NCBI RefSeq assembly: GCF_051124815.1
Contig: NZ_CP118492.1
Location: 186,001-250,000, forward strand
Direction: 5' to 3'
DNA from: Azospirillum sp051124815
GTDB taxonomy: Bacteria > Pseudomonadota > Alphaproteobacteria > Azospirillales > Azospirillaceae
DNA length: 64,000 nucleotides
Shown one piece after another: positions 36,101 to 44,885 of this stretch. The notes under the pieces are model-generated. The model ran no database searches. It was not told where the DNA came from and was given only the letters and a program-made list of their open reading frames with translations. The position numbers and the translations under genes were made by a program. Every line of letters begins with the position of its first letter. The stretch's first letter is position 1.

Positions 36101-39100
36101 GACTTCTTCGCCATCGGTGGCGATTCGATCCTGGCGCTCCAGGTCATCGCCAAGGCGCGGCCGAAGGGCCTCGCCCTGAAGCCGAAACTGTTCTTCCAGA
36201 AGCGCTCCATTGCCTCTATCGCCGCCGCCATCCCACGGCCTAAGACTCCGGCCGAGGGCAAGCCCGCCCCGGTGGAATCCGCTCCCTTCGCCCTGAGCGG
36301 CCTCGACGCCGATGCGGTGGCGGCGCTGCGCGCCGAACGTCCGGGGCTGGAGGACGCTTATCCGCTGTCGTCGCTGCAGCAGGGACTGCTGTTCCACGGC
36401 CTGATCGACCCTGCCGGCGGCGCCTACGTCAACCAACTGGTGATCGAGGCGGAAGGCCCCTTCGACGCCGACGCCTTCACCGATGCCTGGCACGACGCCG
36501 TCGCCGCCAACCCTATCCTGCGGACATCCTTCCGCTGGGAGGGGGTGGACCGCCCCCTCCAGCTGGTGGAGCGCACCGCCACGCTCCCCGTCACCCATCG
36601 CGACTGGAGCGACCTGCCCGACGACGGCCGCGAGGCGGCCCTTGCCGCCTTCCTGGCGGAGGACCGGGCGCGCGGCTTCGTGCTGGACCGGGCTCCGCTC
36701 ATGCGGCTTGCGCTGATCCGCTGTGGCAATGGGCGCTGGTGGCTTCTGTGGAGCCGCCATCATCTCGTGGTCGACGGCTGGTGTTCGATCCTGCTGGTGG
36801 ACGAGGTTCTGGAACGTTATCGCGCCCGTTTGGCGAACGAGTCTCCGGCTCTGCCCGCCCGCCGCCCGTTCCGCGACCACATCGCCTGGGTCCTGCACCA
36901 GGACGACCGCAGCGCCGCCGGCTTCTGGCGGAGTTTCCTCGCCGGCGTGGAGGGCGCCACCCCGCTGCCGATGGTGGCACCGGCGCCCGAGACCGGCAGT
37001 GCGGTTCCGCTCAGCCACTCCCTCCTGCTGGACGAGGCGGAAACCATCCGTCTGGCCGCCGCGGCCCGCGGGCTGGGCGTGACCCTGAACACGCTGGTGC
37101 AGGGCGCCTGGGGCCTCGTTCTGGCTGCCCGTTCGGGACGCGACGACGTGCTGTTCGGCGTCACCTCCTCCGGCCGGCCGGCCGAGCTGGAGGGGGCGGA
37201 GCATATGCTGGGCGTCTTCATCAACACGCTGCCGCTGCGGGTGCGCGTGCCCGGCCAGCGCCGCCTCGGTGATTACCTGCGCGGCATCCAGGCCGACAAT
37301 GCCGCGATGCGCGAGCATGAACACAGCGCCCTTGCCGACATCCAGGCACAGGCCGGCGTCGGGCCGCTGTTCGACACGCTGCTGGTCTTCCAGAATCTGC
37401 CGATGCTGGAAGGACGGCGGCGGCGCGTCGGTGCGCTCGACCTGCGCCAGCGCGACAATGTGGAGCGCACGCACTACGCCCTCACCGTCGAGGTGTTCCC
37501 CGGTGACCGGCTCGCGGTCGCCATCGACGCCGATGGCCGCCGGATCGACGCCGCCACCCTCGCCCGGATCGCCGACGGTTTCCGCGCCGCCCTGCTGTTG
37601 CTGACCCGCGGTGCCGGAACCCCGTTGGCCGCGCTGCCGCGGATGGGCGAGGCGGAGGCGAAGACGTTGCGGGGCTGGGGCGTCGGCGCGGCCTCCCCTC
37701 GCCTGTCGCCGGACTGGGTAGAGCGGGTCGCCGCCCGCGTCGAGGCCCATCCGGACCGCATCGCCGCGCGGTGCGAGGGCGCCAGCCTGACTTATGGCGA
37801 GCTTTGGCGGCGTTCGGAACGGCTGGCCCGCGGCCTAGTTGCGGCGGGCCTCCGTCCCGACGAACCGGTGGCCCTGCTCGCCCCCCGCGGCCTGGACCTG
37901 CTGTGCCTGATGGTGGCGGTGTTGCGGGCCGGGGGCGCGTGGCTGCCGCTCGATCCCGCCCATCCGCCGGCCCGCTGGGCCCAGGTGATGGAGCAGGCCG
38001 GCCATCCGCTGCTGATCCGTGACGAGGCGGTCGCTTGCGACCTGCCCGCCCTCACCACCGCCGATCTGCTGGCCCGCGCCGGGGAGGGCCGCTTGCCGGC
38101 GATGCCGCTCCGCGGCGACCAGCGCGCCTATGTGCTGTTCACCTCCGGCTCCACCGGGACGCCCAAGGGGGCGATGGTCACCCGCGACGGCATGCTGAAC
38201 AACATGCTGGCGAAGGTCGATCCGCTGCAACTCGGCGAAGGGGACGTCATCGCCCAGACCGCCCCCTCCTGCTTCGACATTTCGGTCTGGCAGACCCTGA
38301 CCGCGCCGCTCCTGGGTGCGGTGGTGGAGATCGTGCCGGACAGCGTGGTGCGCGACCCCGACGCCCTGCTCGACCGGCTGGGGCAGGCGGGTGTCACCCT
38401 GTTCGAGCCGGTGCCGTCGCTGATGCGCACCCTGGCGGAGACGCGCGATGCCGGCGGGTGCCCACGGCCGCTGCCGGCGCTGCGCTGGGTCCTGCCGACG
38501 GGAGAGGCGCTGTCCGCCGCCGATGCCGGGGCGTGGTTCGACGCCTATCCCGCCATCCCGCTGATGAACGCCTACGGCCCGGCCGAGTGCGCCGACGACG
38601 TCGCCTTCCATCCGCTGCACGCGGCACCGGCCCCCGGCTCCACCATTCCCATCGGCCGGCCGACCGCCGGTGCGGAGCTGCGCATCGTCGATGGCGACCT
38701 CGCCGCGGTCCCGGTTGGAACGGTCGGCGAGATCGCCATCGGCGGCATTGGGGTCGGCCGCGGTTATCTGGGCGACCCGCGCCGGACAGCATTGTCCTTC
38801 ATTCCCGACCCGGACGGCGCTCCGGGCGCCCGGCTCTACCGCACCGGCGATCTCGGCCGCTGGGCAACGCAGGGCGTCATCGAATGGGCCGGGCGCGGCG
38901 ACTTCCAGATGAAGCTGCGCGGCTTCCGCATCGAGGCCGGCGAGGTCGAGGCGACGTTGGAACGCCATCCGGCCGTCCGCCGCGCCGTCGTCCAGGTCCG
39001 CGCCGACCATCTGACCGCATGGTGGGAACCGGCCGATAGTTTAGTCGAAGTCCTGGCTGAAACCCTTGCCGCCCATGCAGCTGAAACGCTGCCGCCCTAC

Positions 39101-41896
39101 ATGGTGCCGACCCGCTGGGTCCGCATGACCGCCTGGCCGCGCAACGCGAACGGCAAGCTCGACCGCAAGGCATTGCCCGATGCCGAGGCCGCATCTTCCG
39201 CCGTGGCGGACGAGCCGCCGGCCACCGAAACCGAACGCCGGCTCGCGCTGCTCTGGCAGGAGCTGCTGCCGGGAAGCGACATCGGCCGCAACGCCGACTT
39301 CTTCGCCCTTGGCGGTCATTCCCTGCTCGCCGCCCGCCTGATCGCCCGGCTGCGCCGCGACGGATGGCCCGGCCTGCCCCTGCGCACAGTGTTCGAGGCT
39401 TCGGAACTCCACGCCCTCGCCGCCCGGCTCGACGCCCTGGCCGGCAAGGGAGACGACGACACCCCGCCGCTGCGTCCGGCGGAGCGGCGGGAGGCGATGC
39501 CGCTGTCCCCGGCCCAGCAGCGCCTGTGGCTGGTCGACCGCCTGTCGGGCGACGGCACCGCCTATCTGATGGCGGCACGACTGGACCTTTCCGGCGACCT
39601 CGACGCCGCGGCGCTGGAAACGGCCCTCAACGCCGTTGTCGCCCGTCACGAGATTCTGCGCACCGCCTATCCGGAGCGCGACGAGGAACCCGCCGCCGTC
39701 GCAGCCGTAGCCCTGTCGATCCCGCTGCCGCTGGAGGATCTGTCCGGGCTGCCACCGGAAGAACGGGAGTCCTGCGCCCGGGCGCGGGAAGAGGAGCACG
39801 CGCGCCCCCCCTTCGACCTCGCGGCCGGCCCGCTGCTGCGCGCCCGTCTCCTGCGGATGGACGAGCGCAGCCACCGGCTGCTGTTCGCCATGCACCACAT
39901 GATCGCCGACGGCTGGTCGGTCGGTGTCCTGTGCCGCGACCTCGCCACCGCCTACCGCGCGGCACGGGCGGGCTGGGCTCCCGACTGGCCGCCGCTGCCG
40001 GTGCAATATGCGGATTACGCGGTTTGGCAACGCAGCCTGTTGTCAGGCGAACGTCTGGCGCGCGAGACCGCCTTCTGGCGCGACCACCTTGCCGGGGCGC
40101 CCACCGCTCTCGCCCTGCCGACCGACCGGCCGCGCCCGGCCATCGCCTCGACGCGCGGCGACTCCCTGCGCCTGCGCCTTGATGCGGGCCTGTTGGCCCG
40201 GGTGGAGGATTGGGCGCGCCGCCGCGGCGCCACGCCCTTCATGGCCCTGCTCGCCGCCTTCAATGCCATGCTGCATCGGGAAACCGGCGCCGCCGACCTG
40301 CTGGTCGGCACCGACACCGCCGGCCGGCCGGATCGCGCGCTTGAAGGGCTGATCGGCTTCTTCGTCAATGTCGTGCCGCTGCGCTCCCGCCTGGAGCCTG
40401 GGGTCAGTTTCGACGCGCTGCTCGACCGCACCCGGCAGACGGCCCTCGACGCCTTCGAGCATGACGCCCTACCCTTCGACCGCATCGTCGAAGCGGTCGG
40501 GGTGCCGCGCGACCGCGGGCGCAACCCGCTGGTCCAGGTCCTGTTCGTGCTGCAGAACGTACCCGGCGAGCCGCTGGAACTGCCGGACCTCGTAATCGCC
40601 GAAGCCCCGCCCGCCGAACGCCAGTCGAAGTTCGACATGGCTCTGTTCCTTGAACCGATGGCCGGCGGTATGGCCGCCGACTGGGTGTTCGCCAGTTCCC
40701 TGTTCGATTCCGCGACCGTGCGCCGGTTCCACGACGCCTGGGTCGGGCTGCTGGAACGCGCGATCGCCGACCCGTCCCAGCCCATCCTTCCCCCATCCCC
40801 CGCCCCTTCTGCCGGTCAGGAGTTCCCCCCCATGGACCAGACCCGGCGCGCCAGCGCCAAGCTCTCCCGTCTCGGCGGGCCTGCGGCCCCCTGCCGTCCG
40901 GCCCGGTTGCAAGCAGGCGATCCCATCCGCCGCTCGTTCCTGACACCGGGCTCGGATTTCCCGATCATGCTGGAACCGGCGGCCCCCGACCTCGACCCGG
41001 TCGCCTGGGCTGAGGGCAACCGCGGGCTGATCGACGATCTGCTGCTGCGCCACGGCGCCATCCTGTTCCGCGGTTTCGCCCTGCCCGATCCGCAGGCCTT
41101 CGAATGTTTCGCCGAGGCGATGGAGCCGGGTGGGCTGTTCGGTTCCTACGGCGACCTGCCGAAGAAGGAGGGCGGGCGCAATACCTACCGGTCCACGCCG
41201 TATCCTGAGCGGCAGATGATCCTCTACCACAACGAAAGCAGCCATCTGGACCGCTGGCCGCGCAAGCAGTGGTTCTTCGCCGAGCAGGTGGCGCCGGTCG
41301 GCGGCTGCACCCCCATCGTCGACTGCCGCCGGATGCTGACCCACCTGCCGGACGCTCTGGTGGCGACGCTGGAAACGCGCGGGCTGCTCTATGTCCGCAC
41401 CTTCACGCCGCGTCTCGACGTCGATTGGCGCGACTTCTTCAAGACCGACGACCGCGCGGCGGTGGAGGCCCACTGCGCCGCCGGCGGGATCGACCTGCGC
41501 TGGCTCGATCCCGACACGCCGCAGACCCGGACCCGTTGCCCGGCGGTGATCCGCCATCCGCTGAGCGGCGAGCGCAGTTTCTTCAACCAGATGCAACTCC
41601 ACCACCCCGCCTGCCTGGAAGCAGAGGTGCGATCCGACCTGCTGGAAATGGCCGGCATGGAGCGCTTCCCCCGCAACGTCCTGTTCGGCGACGGCGGGAC
41701 CATCCCTGATGAGACCATGGCCCTGATCGGTGAGGCGTACGAGGCCTGTGCGGTGCGCTTCCAGTGGCAGCGCGGCGATGTGGTGATGGTGGACAACATG
41801 CTGACCGCCCACGCCCGCGATCCGTTCGAGGGGCCGCGCCGCATCGTGGTGGCCATGGGCGCCATCGTCGAACGCCGGGCCATGGAGGTGCTGTGA
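33164..41896 (+). CDS. NRPS: C*-A(Asp)-PCP-C-A(Dab)-PCP-C with C-terminal fused aspartate beta-hydroxylase
   Basis: A 2,910-residue synthetase. Order: condensation-like domain with altered HHIAGDY at 144-150; adenylation domain (YTSGSTGTPKG at 596) with pocket D-L-T-K-V-G-H-V-G, the aspartate type; carrier Ser near 988; condensation domain with HHLVVDG at 1199; adenylation domain (TSGSTGTPKG near 1660) with pocket D-I-W-E-L-T-A-D-D, like Dab-activating PvdL; carrier Ser near 2053; condensation domain with HHMIADG at 2244; then from 2557 a complete TauD/SyrP dioxygenase with YHNESSH (His 2689, Glu 2691). The start at 33164 fits the domain limit. The stop overlaps the next ATG as TGATG. Confidence 0.92.
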   Translation: MDSMTIMPAAVPAAIPAGEEQRALWTAWRLAPEDPAYNMTYAVELAPGIDPQRLADAFAQVIAGHEALSSHYREDADGRLVMERRPGFVADVAVHTAEAMTDAERLRWLEREADLPLPLDRAVACRVRLLAEPDGPVHLLVVLHHIAGDYLSFEILCEQAFTAYEAPSAAGFEAGGRYFDWLERQRALQSGPEAARLDAFWRGLVTDATPPPELPIDRIDRPGPPNETDLRLDAATTARVRAAADKAGVGVFPLLTTVFQIFLHRWSGQDRFTIGTPVSGRQGAADRAMIGYTLNALPWPADLSGNPSVADLARTAQRTLKALLRHRRLPLARITALTGDTGPLFRHMTTYVPVGERAAVNRAVRRELFAQQRGAANELNLRWVDDGERLTGQWRADPSVFAPETSARMRRGFLALLDRALADPNAPIAALEAVADDADRSLRRGPAAGAPPPALALFEAAVARHPGRAAVEDGDRTLTYADLDAAAGLLAGRLAESGVRPGDRVGLWLPRSAVLAVGMIAAWKAGAAYLCLDPALPDARLAFLATDSGARVVVGHGAAPSWLGGAAWLELDGRSDESAPTVIVPASPDLPAYLIYTSGSTGTPKGVVVTQGNLAQYAQGVLAAMELPEEATLATLASVTADLGYTAWFGALLGGRTLRVIAPALADDPDALARHFAERPVDALKIVPSHLAALMAVADPARLLPRRCLVLGGEALEGRFVARLRALAPGCQILNHYGPTETTVGCLTAPAPQDTGGPVPIGAPLAGVHAAVLDRHGDPVPLGVVGELAIGGSGVAAGYLGRPALTAERFVPDPWRSGGRLYRTGDRVRLAAAGLLEFLGRADDQVKIRGFRVELGEVESWLRRQPGVVEAAVLARPVTSGGGSGLRLTAFVAPATLDGDALRSAMTAALPDAMVPSALHVLPALPRLPNGKIDRKSLPDDETAAPPAPSAGRPLTDAERTLAAIWAEVLGRPSVGVEEDFFAIGGDSILALQVIAKARPKGLALKPKLFFQKRSIASIAAAIPRPKTPAEGKPAPVESAPFALSGLDADAVAALRAERPGLEDAYPLSSLQQGLLFHGLIDPAGGAYVNQLVIEAEGPFDADAFTDAWHDAVAANPILRTSFRWEGVDRPLQLVERTATLPVTHRDWSDLPDDGREAALAAFLAEDRARGFVLDRAPLMRLALIRCGNGRWWLLWSRHHLVVDGWCSILLVDEVLERYRARLANESPALPARRPFRDHIAWVLHQDDRSAAGFWRSFLAGVEGATPLPMVAPAPETGSAVPLSHSLLLDEAETIRLAAAARGLGVTLNTLVQGAWGLVLAARSGRDDVLFGVTSSGRPAELEGAEHMLGVFINTLPLRVRVPGQRRLGDYLRGIQADNAAMREHEHSALADIQAQAGVGPLFDTLLVFQNLPMLEGRRRRVGALDLRQRDNVERTHYALTVEVFPGDRLAVAIDADGRRIDAATLARIADGFRAALLLLTRGAGTPLAALPRMGEAEAKTLRGWGVGAASPRLSPDWVERVAARVEAHPDRIAARCEGASLTYGELWRRSERLARGLVAAGLRPDEPVALLAPRGLDLLCLMVAVLRAGGAWLPLDPAHPPARWAQVMEQAGHPLLIRDEAVACDLPALTTADLLARAGEGRLPAMPLRGDQRAYVLFTSGSTGTPKGAMVTRDGMLNNMLAKVDPLQLGEGDVIAQTAPSCFDISVWQTLTAPLLGAVVEIVPDSVVRDPDALLDRLGQAGVTLFEPVPSLMRTLAETRDAGGCPRPLPALRWVLPTGEALSAADAGAWFDAYPAIPLMNAYGPAECADDVAFHPLHAAPAPGSTIPIGRPTAGAELRIVDGDLAAVPVGTVGEIAIGGIGVGRGYLGDPRRTALSFIPDPDGAPGARLYRTGDLGRWATQGVIEWAGRGDFQMKLRGFRIEAGEVEATLERHPAVRRAVVQVRADHLTAWWEPADSLVEVLAETLAAHAAETLPPYMVPTRWVRMTAWPRNANGKLDRKALPDAEAASSAVADEPPATETERRLALLWQELLPGSDIGRNADFFALGGHSLLAARLIARLRRDGWPGLPLRTVFEASELHALAARLDALAGKGDDDTPPLRPAERREAMPLSPAQQRLWLVDRLSGDGTAYLMAARLDLSGDLDAAALETALNAVVARHEILRTAYPERDEEPAAVAAVALSIPLPLEDLSGLPPEERESCARAREEEHARPPFDLAAGPLLRARLLRMDERSHRLLFAMHHMIADGWSVGVLCRDLATAYRAARAGWAPDWPPLPVQYADYAVWQRSLLSGERLARETAFWRDHLAGAPTALALPTDRPRPAIASTRGDSLRLRLDAGLLARVEDWARRRGATPFMALLAAFNAMLHRETGAADLLVGTDTAGRPDRALEGLIGFFVNVVPLRSRLEPGVSFDALLDRTRQTALDAFEHDALPFDRIVEAVGVPRDRGRNPLVQVLFVLQNVPGEPLELPDLVIAEAPPAERQSKFDMALFLEPMAGGMAADWVFASSLFDSATVRRFHDAWVGLLERAIADPSQPILPPSPAPSAGQEFPPMDQTRRASAKLSRLGGPAAPCRPARLQAGDPIRRSFLTPGSDFPIMLEPAAPDLDPVAWAEGNRGLIDDLLLRHGAILFRGFALPDPQAFECFAEAMEPGGLFGSYGDLPKKEGGRNTYRSTPYPERQMILYHNESSHLDRWPRKQWFFAEQVAPVGGCTPIVDCRRMLTHLPDALVATLETRGLLYVRTFTPRLDVDWRDFFKTDDRAAVEAHCAAGGIDLRWLDPDTPQTRTRCPAVIRHPLSGERSFFNQMQLHHPACLEAEVRSDLLEMAGMERFPRNVLFGDGGTIPDETMALIGEAYEACAVRFQWQRGDVVMVDNMLTAHARDPFEGPRRIVVAMGAIVERRAMEVL
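40818..40834 (+). promoter_or_regulatory. Internal ribosome-binding site and in-frame ATG at the NRPS-hydroxylase junction
   Basis: AGGAG (40818-40822) is followed by nine bases, including a run of seven C, and an in-frame ATG at 40832. From this ATG a 354-residue hydroxylase could be made on its own. The arrangement looks like a relic of two separate genes, or a working internal start. Confidence 0.5.
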
Positions 41897-44847
41897 TGGA
41901 CGAGTCGACCGCCCTGACGTCGCGCCAGCGCGACATCCTCGACGCCATCGCCAACGGCGCTCCCGACGGTTCGCCGCTGGAATTAGTCATCGATCTGGAC
42001 GGCCCGCTCGCCCCCGACCAGCTGCGCCGGGCGGTGGAGGAGGCCGCCGCGACCTTCGACGCGCTCCGCACGGCACTGCTGCCCGTGCCGGGCTTCCGCA
42101 CCCCGCGGCAGGTCGTCGGTGCCGAGTCTCCGGTCGCATGGACGGAGACCGACGGCGAGGCGGCCATGCCGCTTGATCCCGCCACCGGGCGGGTCTTCCG
42201 CGCGCAGCTGTCGCGGCAAGGGGCCGAAGGCGCTACTCTGACCCTGGCGGTCTCGCCGCTGGTCTGCGACCGCGGCGGACTGGCCCGGCTCGCCTCCGCC
42301 ATCGCCGACCTCTATGCCGGCAGGACGCCCGCCACCGGAATCGGTCTTGCCCGTTTCACCGCATGGCGGGAGGAACTGGACGCGTCGGACGATGCGGCCC
42401 ACGCACGCGCCTATTGGGCCGGGTTGGGGCTGGAAGCCCTGACCGACCCGCGGCTCCCCGGCCCGGCAGCGGTCGTACCGGGAACCAGCACCGCCACCCG
42501 CAGCATCCCGCCGCAAACCGCTGCCGGGCTCTCCAGCCTCGGTCAGCCTGTCGATGCCGTGCTGCAGGCCGCGTGGTGGTTGCTGATCGGGCGCATCACC
42601 GGTGAGGAGGCGTTCCGCGGCCTGTGGATCAACGACCCGCGCCGCGACTACGACATGCTCGCCGACGGTGTCGGCGCCTTCGAGGACGCACTGCCACTTG
42701 CCCTGAACTTGCACGGCGACGAAGCCGTCGACAGGCTGCTCGCCCGCGTCGCGTCGATGATGGACGCCCACCGCGACGCGCAGGAACAGCGCCCCGACGG
42801 CGTCCTGTCGCCCGGCGCGGTGGCCTTCGCCCTGACGGAAGCTCCGGAATCCATCACCGCCGGCGGCCTGCGCTGGACGCCGCGGGACTGGCCGGCGCCG
42901 CAACCGGCCGGCGCCCTCACCCTGGAGGTGACGATGGCCGGCGGCATGCCTGCGGGCATCGCCCTGCACGCCGACCCCACCCGCATCGCCTCCGCCGCCG
43001 TCGAGGCGCTGGCCGACCAGTATCTCGCCGCGCTGGCGGCTATTCCCGGCCATCGCGCCGGCCGCGTCGCCGATCTGCCGCTGCTGGCGGAGCGCGACCT
43101 TCGCTGCCATGCGGCTCTCACCGGCCCTGAACCCGTCGCAGCGCCGACCATTCCCTCCCTGCTGTCGGGCCTCGCCGCCAGCCATCCCGACGCCCCGGCG
43201 CTGCAGGACGGCACACGCTGGTGGACCTATCGCGAACTTGATGGACTGGTCGGGCGTCTGGCCCACCATCTGCACCGCGACGGGGTCGGGTCCGGACAGC
43301 GCGTGGCGCTGGTCCTGCCCCGCTCCGCCGAACTGGTCATCGCCCTGCATGCGGTGATGCGGGCCGGAGGTGCCTATGTGCCGGTCGATCCGGACTGGCC
43401 CGAAGCGCGCCGCGCCGCGGTGATCGCGGCAGCCGCCCCGTGCCGGGTGCTGGAGTCCGCCGATGTGGCCGCCCTCCTGGCACAGCCGGCGCCCGAAGCC
43501 GCATTGCCCGCCGTCACCGCGCGGGATGCCGCGTACGTGCTGTTCACCTCCGGCTCCACCGGCACGCCGAAAGGCGTGGTGATCGAGCATGGGCAGCTTG
43601 CCGCCTATGTAGCGGCGGCAGGCACGGCGCTCGACCTCGGCGTCTGCCGCCGTTTCGCCCTGACCTCCACCGTCGCCGCCGATCTCGGCAACACCACGCT
43701 GTTCGGGGTGCTGGCCGCCGGCGGCTGCCTCGTGGTGGCTGACGAGGCGACGATGACCGACGGTGCCGCCTTCGCCGGCTTCATCGCCGACGAGGCCATC
43801 GATTGCGTGAAGATCGTGCCGTCCCATCTGGCGGCCCTGATCGACACGCCGTCCCCGGCGCTTCCCGGCACGCTCATCCTCGGCGGCGAGCCCACCGGCC
43901 GGCCGCTGCTGCAGGCCATCCGCGCCGCGGCCCCCCGCTGCCGCGTCTTCAACCATTACGGCCCGACCGAGACGACCGTCGGCGTGATGGTCCACGCGCT
44001 GGCGCCGGAAAGCCCGCTGCCGGAGCGGCTGCCGCTCGACCGCGTGCTGGCGGGAAGCCGGGTGCGGCTGCTCGACCCGGCGGGACGGCCGGTGCCGATC
44101 GGTGCCGTCGGCGAACTCGTGGTCGGCGGTGCCCAGGTCGCCCGCGGCTATCTCGGCCGCCCGGACGATCCGGCTTTCCGCGCCGATCCGGAATGCGACG
44201 GAGAGCGGCTGTACCGCACCGGCGACCTTGCCCGACTGCTGCCGGAGGGCGGCCTCCAACTGGTCGGCCGCGCCGACGATCAGGTCAAGATCCGCGGCTT
44301 CCGCGTCGAACCGGCGGAGATCGAAGCCGCGATCCTCGCCCTGCCCGGCGTCGCCCAGGCGGCGGTGAAGATCTGGGGCGAAGGACGGCTGGTCGGCTAT
44401 GCCGTTCCGTCCGCCGGGGCCACGCTCGATCCGGTCGCGCTGAGGGAGGAACTGCGGCACCGTCTGCCCGACGCCATGGTCCCGGCGGCGCTGCTGCCGC
44501 TCGACCGTCTGCCGCGGCTCGGCAACGGCAAGATCGACCGGGCCGCCCTCCCGGAGACGGCCCGCTCCACCGCCGGAGCGGAGGAGGATGCGGCACCGCT
44601 GGAAACGCTCATCGCCGGGCTGTTCGCCAACCTGCTGGAACGCGACCGGGTCGGCTTGGCCGAGAACCTGTTCGACCTCGGCGGCCATTCGCTGCTGGTG
44701 ATCAAGCTGGTGTCGCGCCTGCGCAAGCGGCTGGGCGTGGAGGTGCCGCCGGGCATCGTCTTCGACCACCCGACCCCCGCCGGTCTCGCCCGCGCGCTCC
44801 GCGCGGAAGAGACCGAACCGGGGCAACTCGACCGGGCCGCCGCCTGA
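41896..44847 (+). CDS. NRPS: degenerate C-like (interface) domain-A(Asp)-PCP
   Basis: A 983-residue single-module synthetase. Residues 1-410 form a condensation-like domain whose HHxxxDG motif is replaced by SPLVCDR at 120-126, so it cannot be a normal condensation catalyst. The adenylation domain carries FTSGSTGTPKG and the pocket D-L-T-K-I-G-H-V-G, again aspartate. The carrier domain ends the protein (DLGGHSLLVIKLV). Non-catalytic condensation-like interface domains are described in beta-hydroxyaspartate siderophore synthetases, where they recruit hydroxylases; that is the likely role here. The ATG shares one base with the preceding stop. Confidence 0.88.
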   Translation: MDESTALTSRQRDILDAIANGAPDGSPLELVIDLDGPLAPDQLRRAVEEAAATFDALRTALLPVPGFRTPRQVVGAESPVAWTETDGEAAMPLDPATGRVFRAQLSRQGAEGATLTLAVSPLVCDRGGLARLASAIADLYAGRTPATGIGLARFTAWREELDASDDAAHARAYWAGLGLEALTDPRLPGPAAVVPGTSTATRSIPPQTAAGLSSLGQPVDAVLQAAWWLLIGRITGEEAFRGLWINDPRRDYDMLADGVGAFEDALPLALNLHGDEAVDRLLARVASMMDAHRDAQEQRPDGVLSPGAVAFALTEAPESITAGGLRWTPRDWPAPQPAGALTLEVTMAGGMPAGIALHADPTRIASAAVEALADQYLAALAAIPGHRAGRVADLPLLAERDLRCHAALTGPEPVAAPTIPSLLSGLAASHPDAPALQDGTRWWTYRELDGLVGRLAHHLHRDGVGSGQRVALVLPRSAELVIALHAVMRAGGAYVPVDPDWPEARRAAVIAAAAPCRVLESADVAALLAQPAPEAALPAVTARDAAYVLFTSGSTGTPKGVVIEHGQLAAYVAAAGTALDLGVCRRFALTSTVAADLGNTTLFGVLAAGGCLVVADEATMTDGAAFAGFIADEAIDCVKIVPSHLAALIDTPSPALPGTLILGGEPTGRPLLQAIRAAAPRCRVFNHYGPTETTVGVMVHALAPESPLPERLPLDRVLAGSRVRLLDPAGRPVPIGAVGELVVGGAQVARGYLGRPDDPAFRADPECDGERLYRTGDLARLLPEGGLQLVGRADDQVKIRGFRVEPAEIEAAILALPGVAQAAVKIWGEGRLVGYAVPSAGATLDPVALREELRHRLPDAMVPAALLPLDRLPRLGNGKIDRAALPETARSTAGAEEDAAPLETLIAGLFANLLERDRVGLAENLFDLGGHSLLVIKLVSRLRKRLGVEVPPGIVFDHPTPAGLARALRAEETEPGQLDRAAA

Positions 44848-44885
44848 CGGCTCCCCCCCTTTCACGACACGGACGGTTCCGGTTC

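Noticed and set aside
33083..37750. Very long open frame on the minus strand (about 1,555 codons) opposite the large NRPS
   Set aside because: It is antisense to clear NRPS domains, has no recognisable domain and a composition typical of high-GC shadow frames.
41983..44865. A 960-codon minus-strand frame opposite the Asp NRPS
   Set aside because: Same reason: shadow of a well-supported coding frame, no family features.
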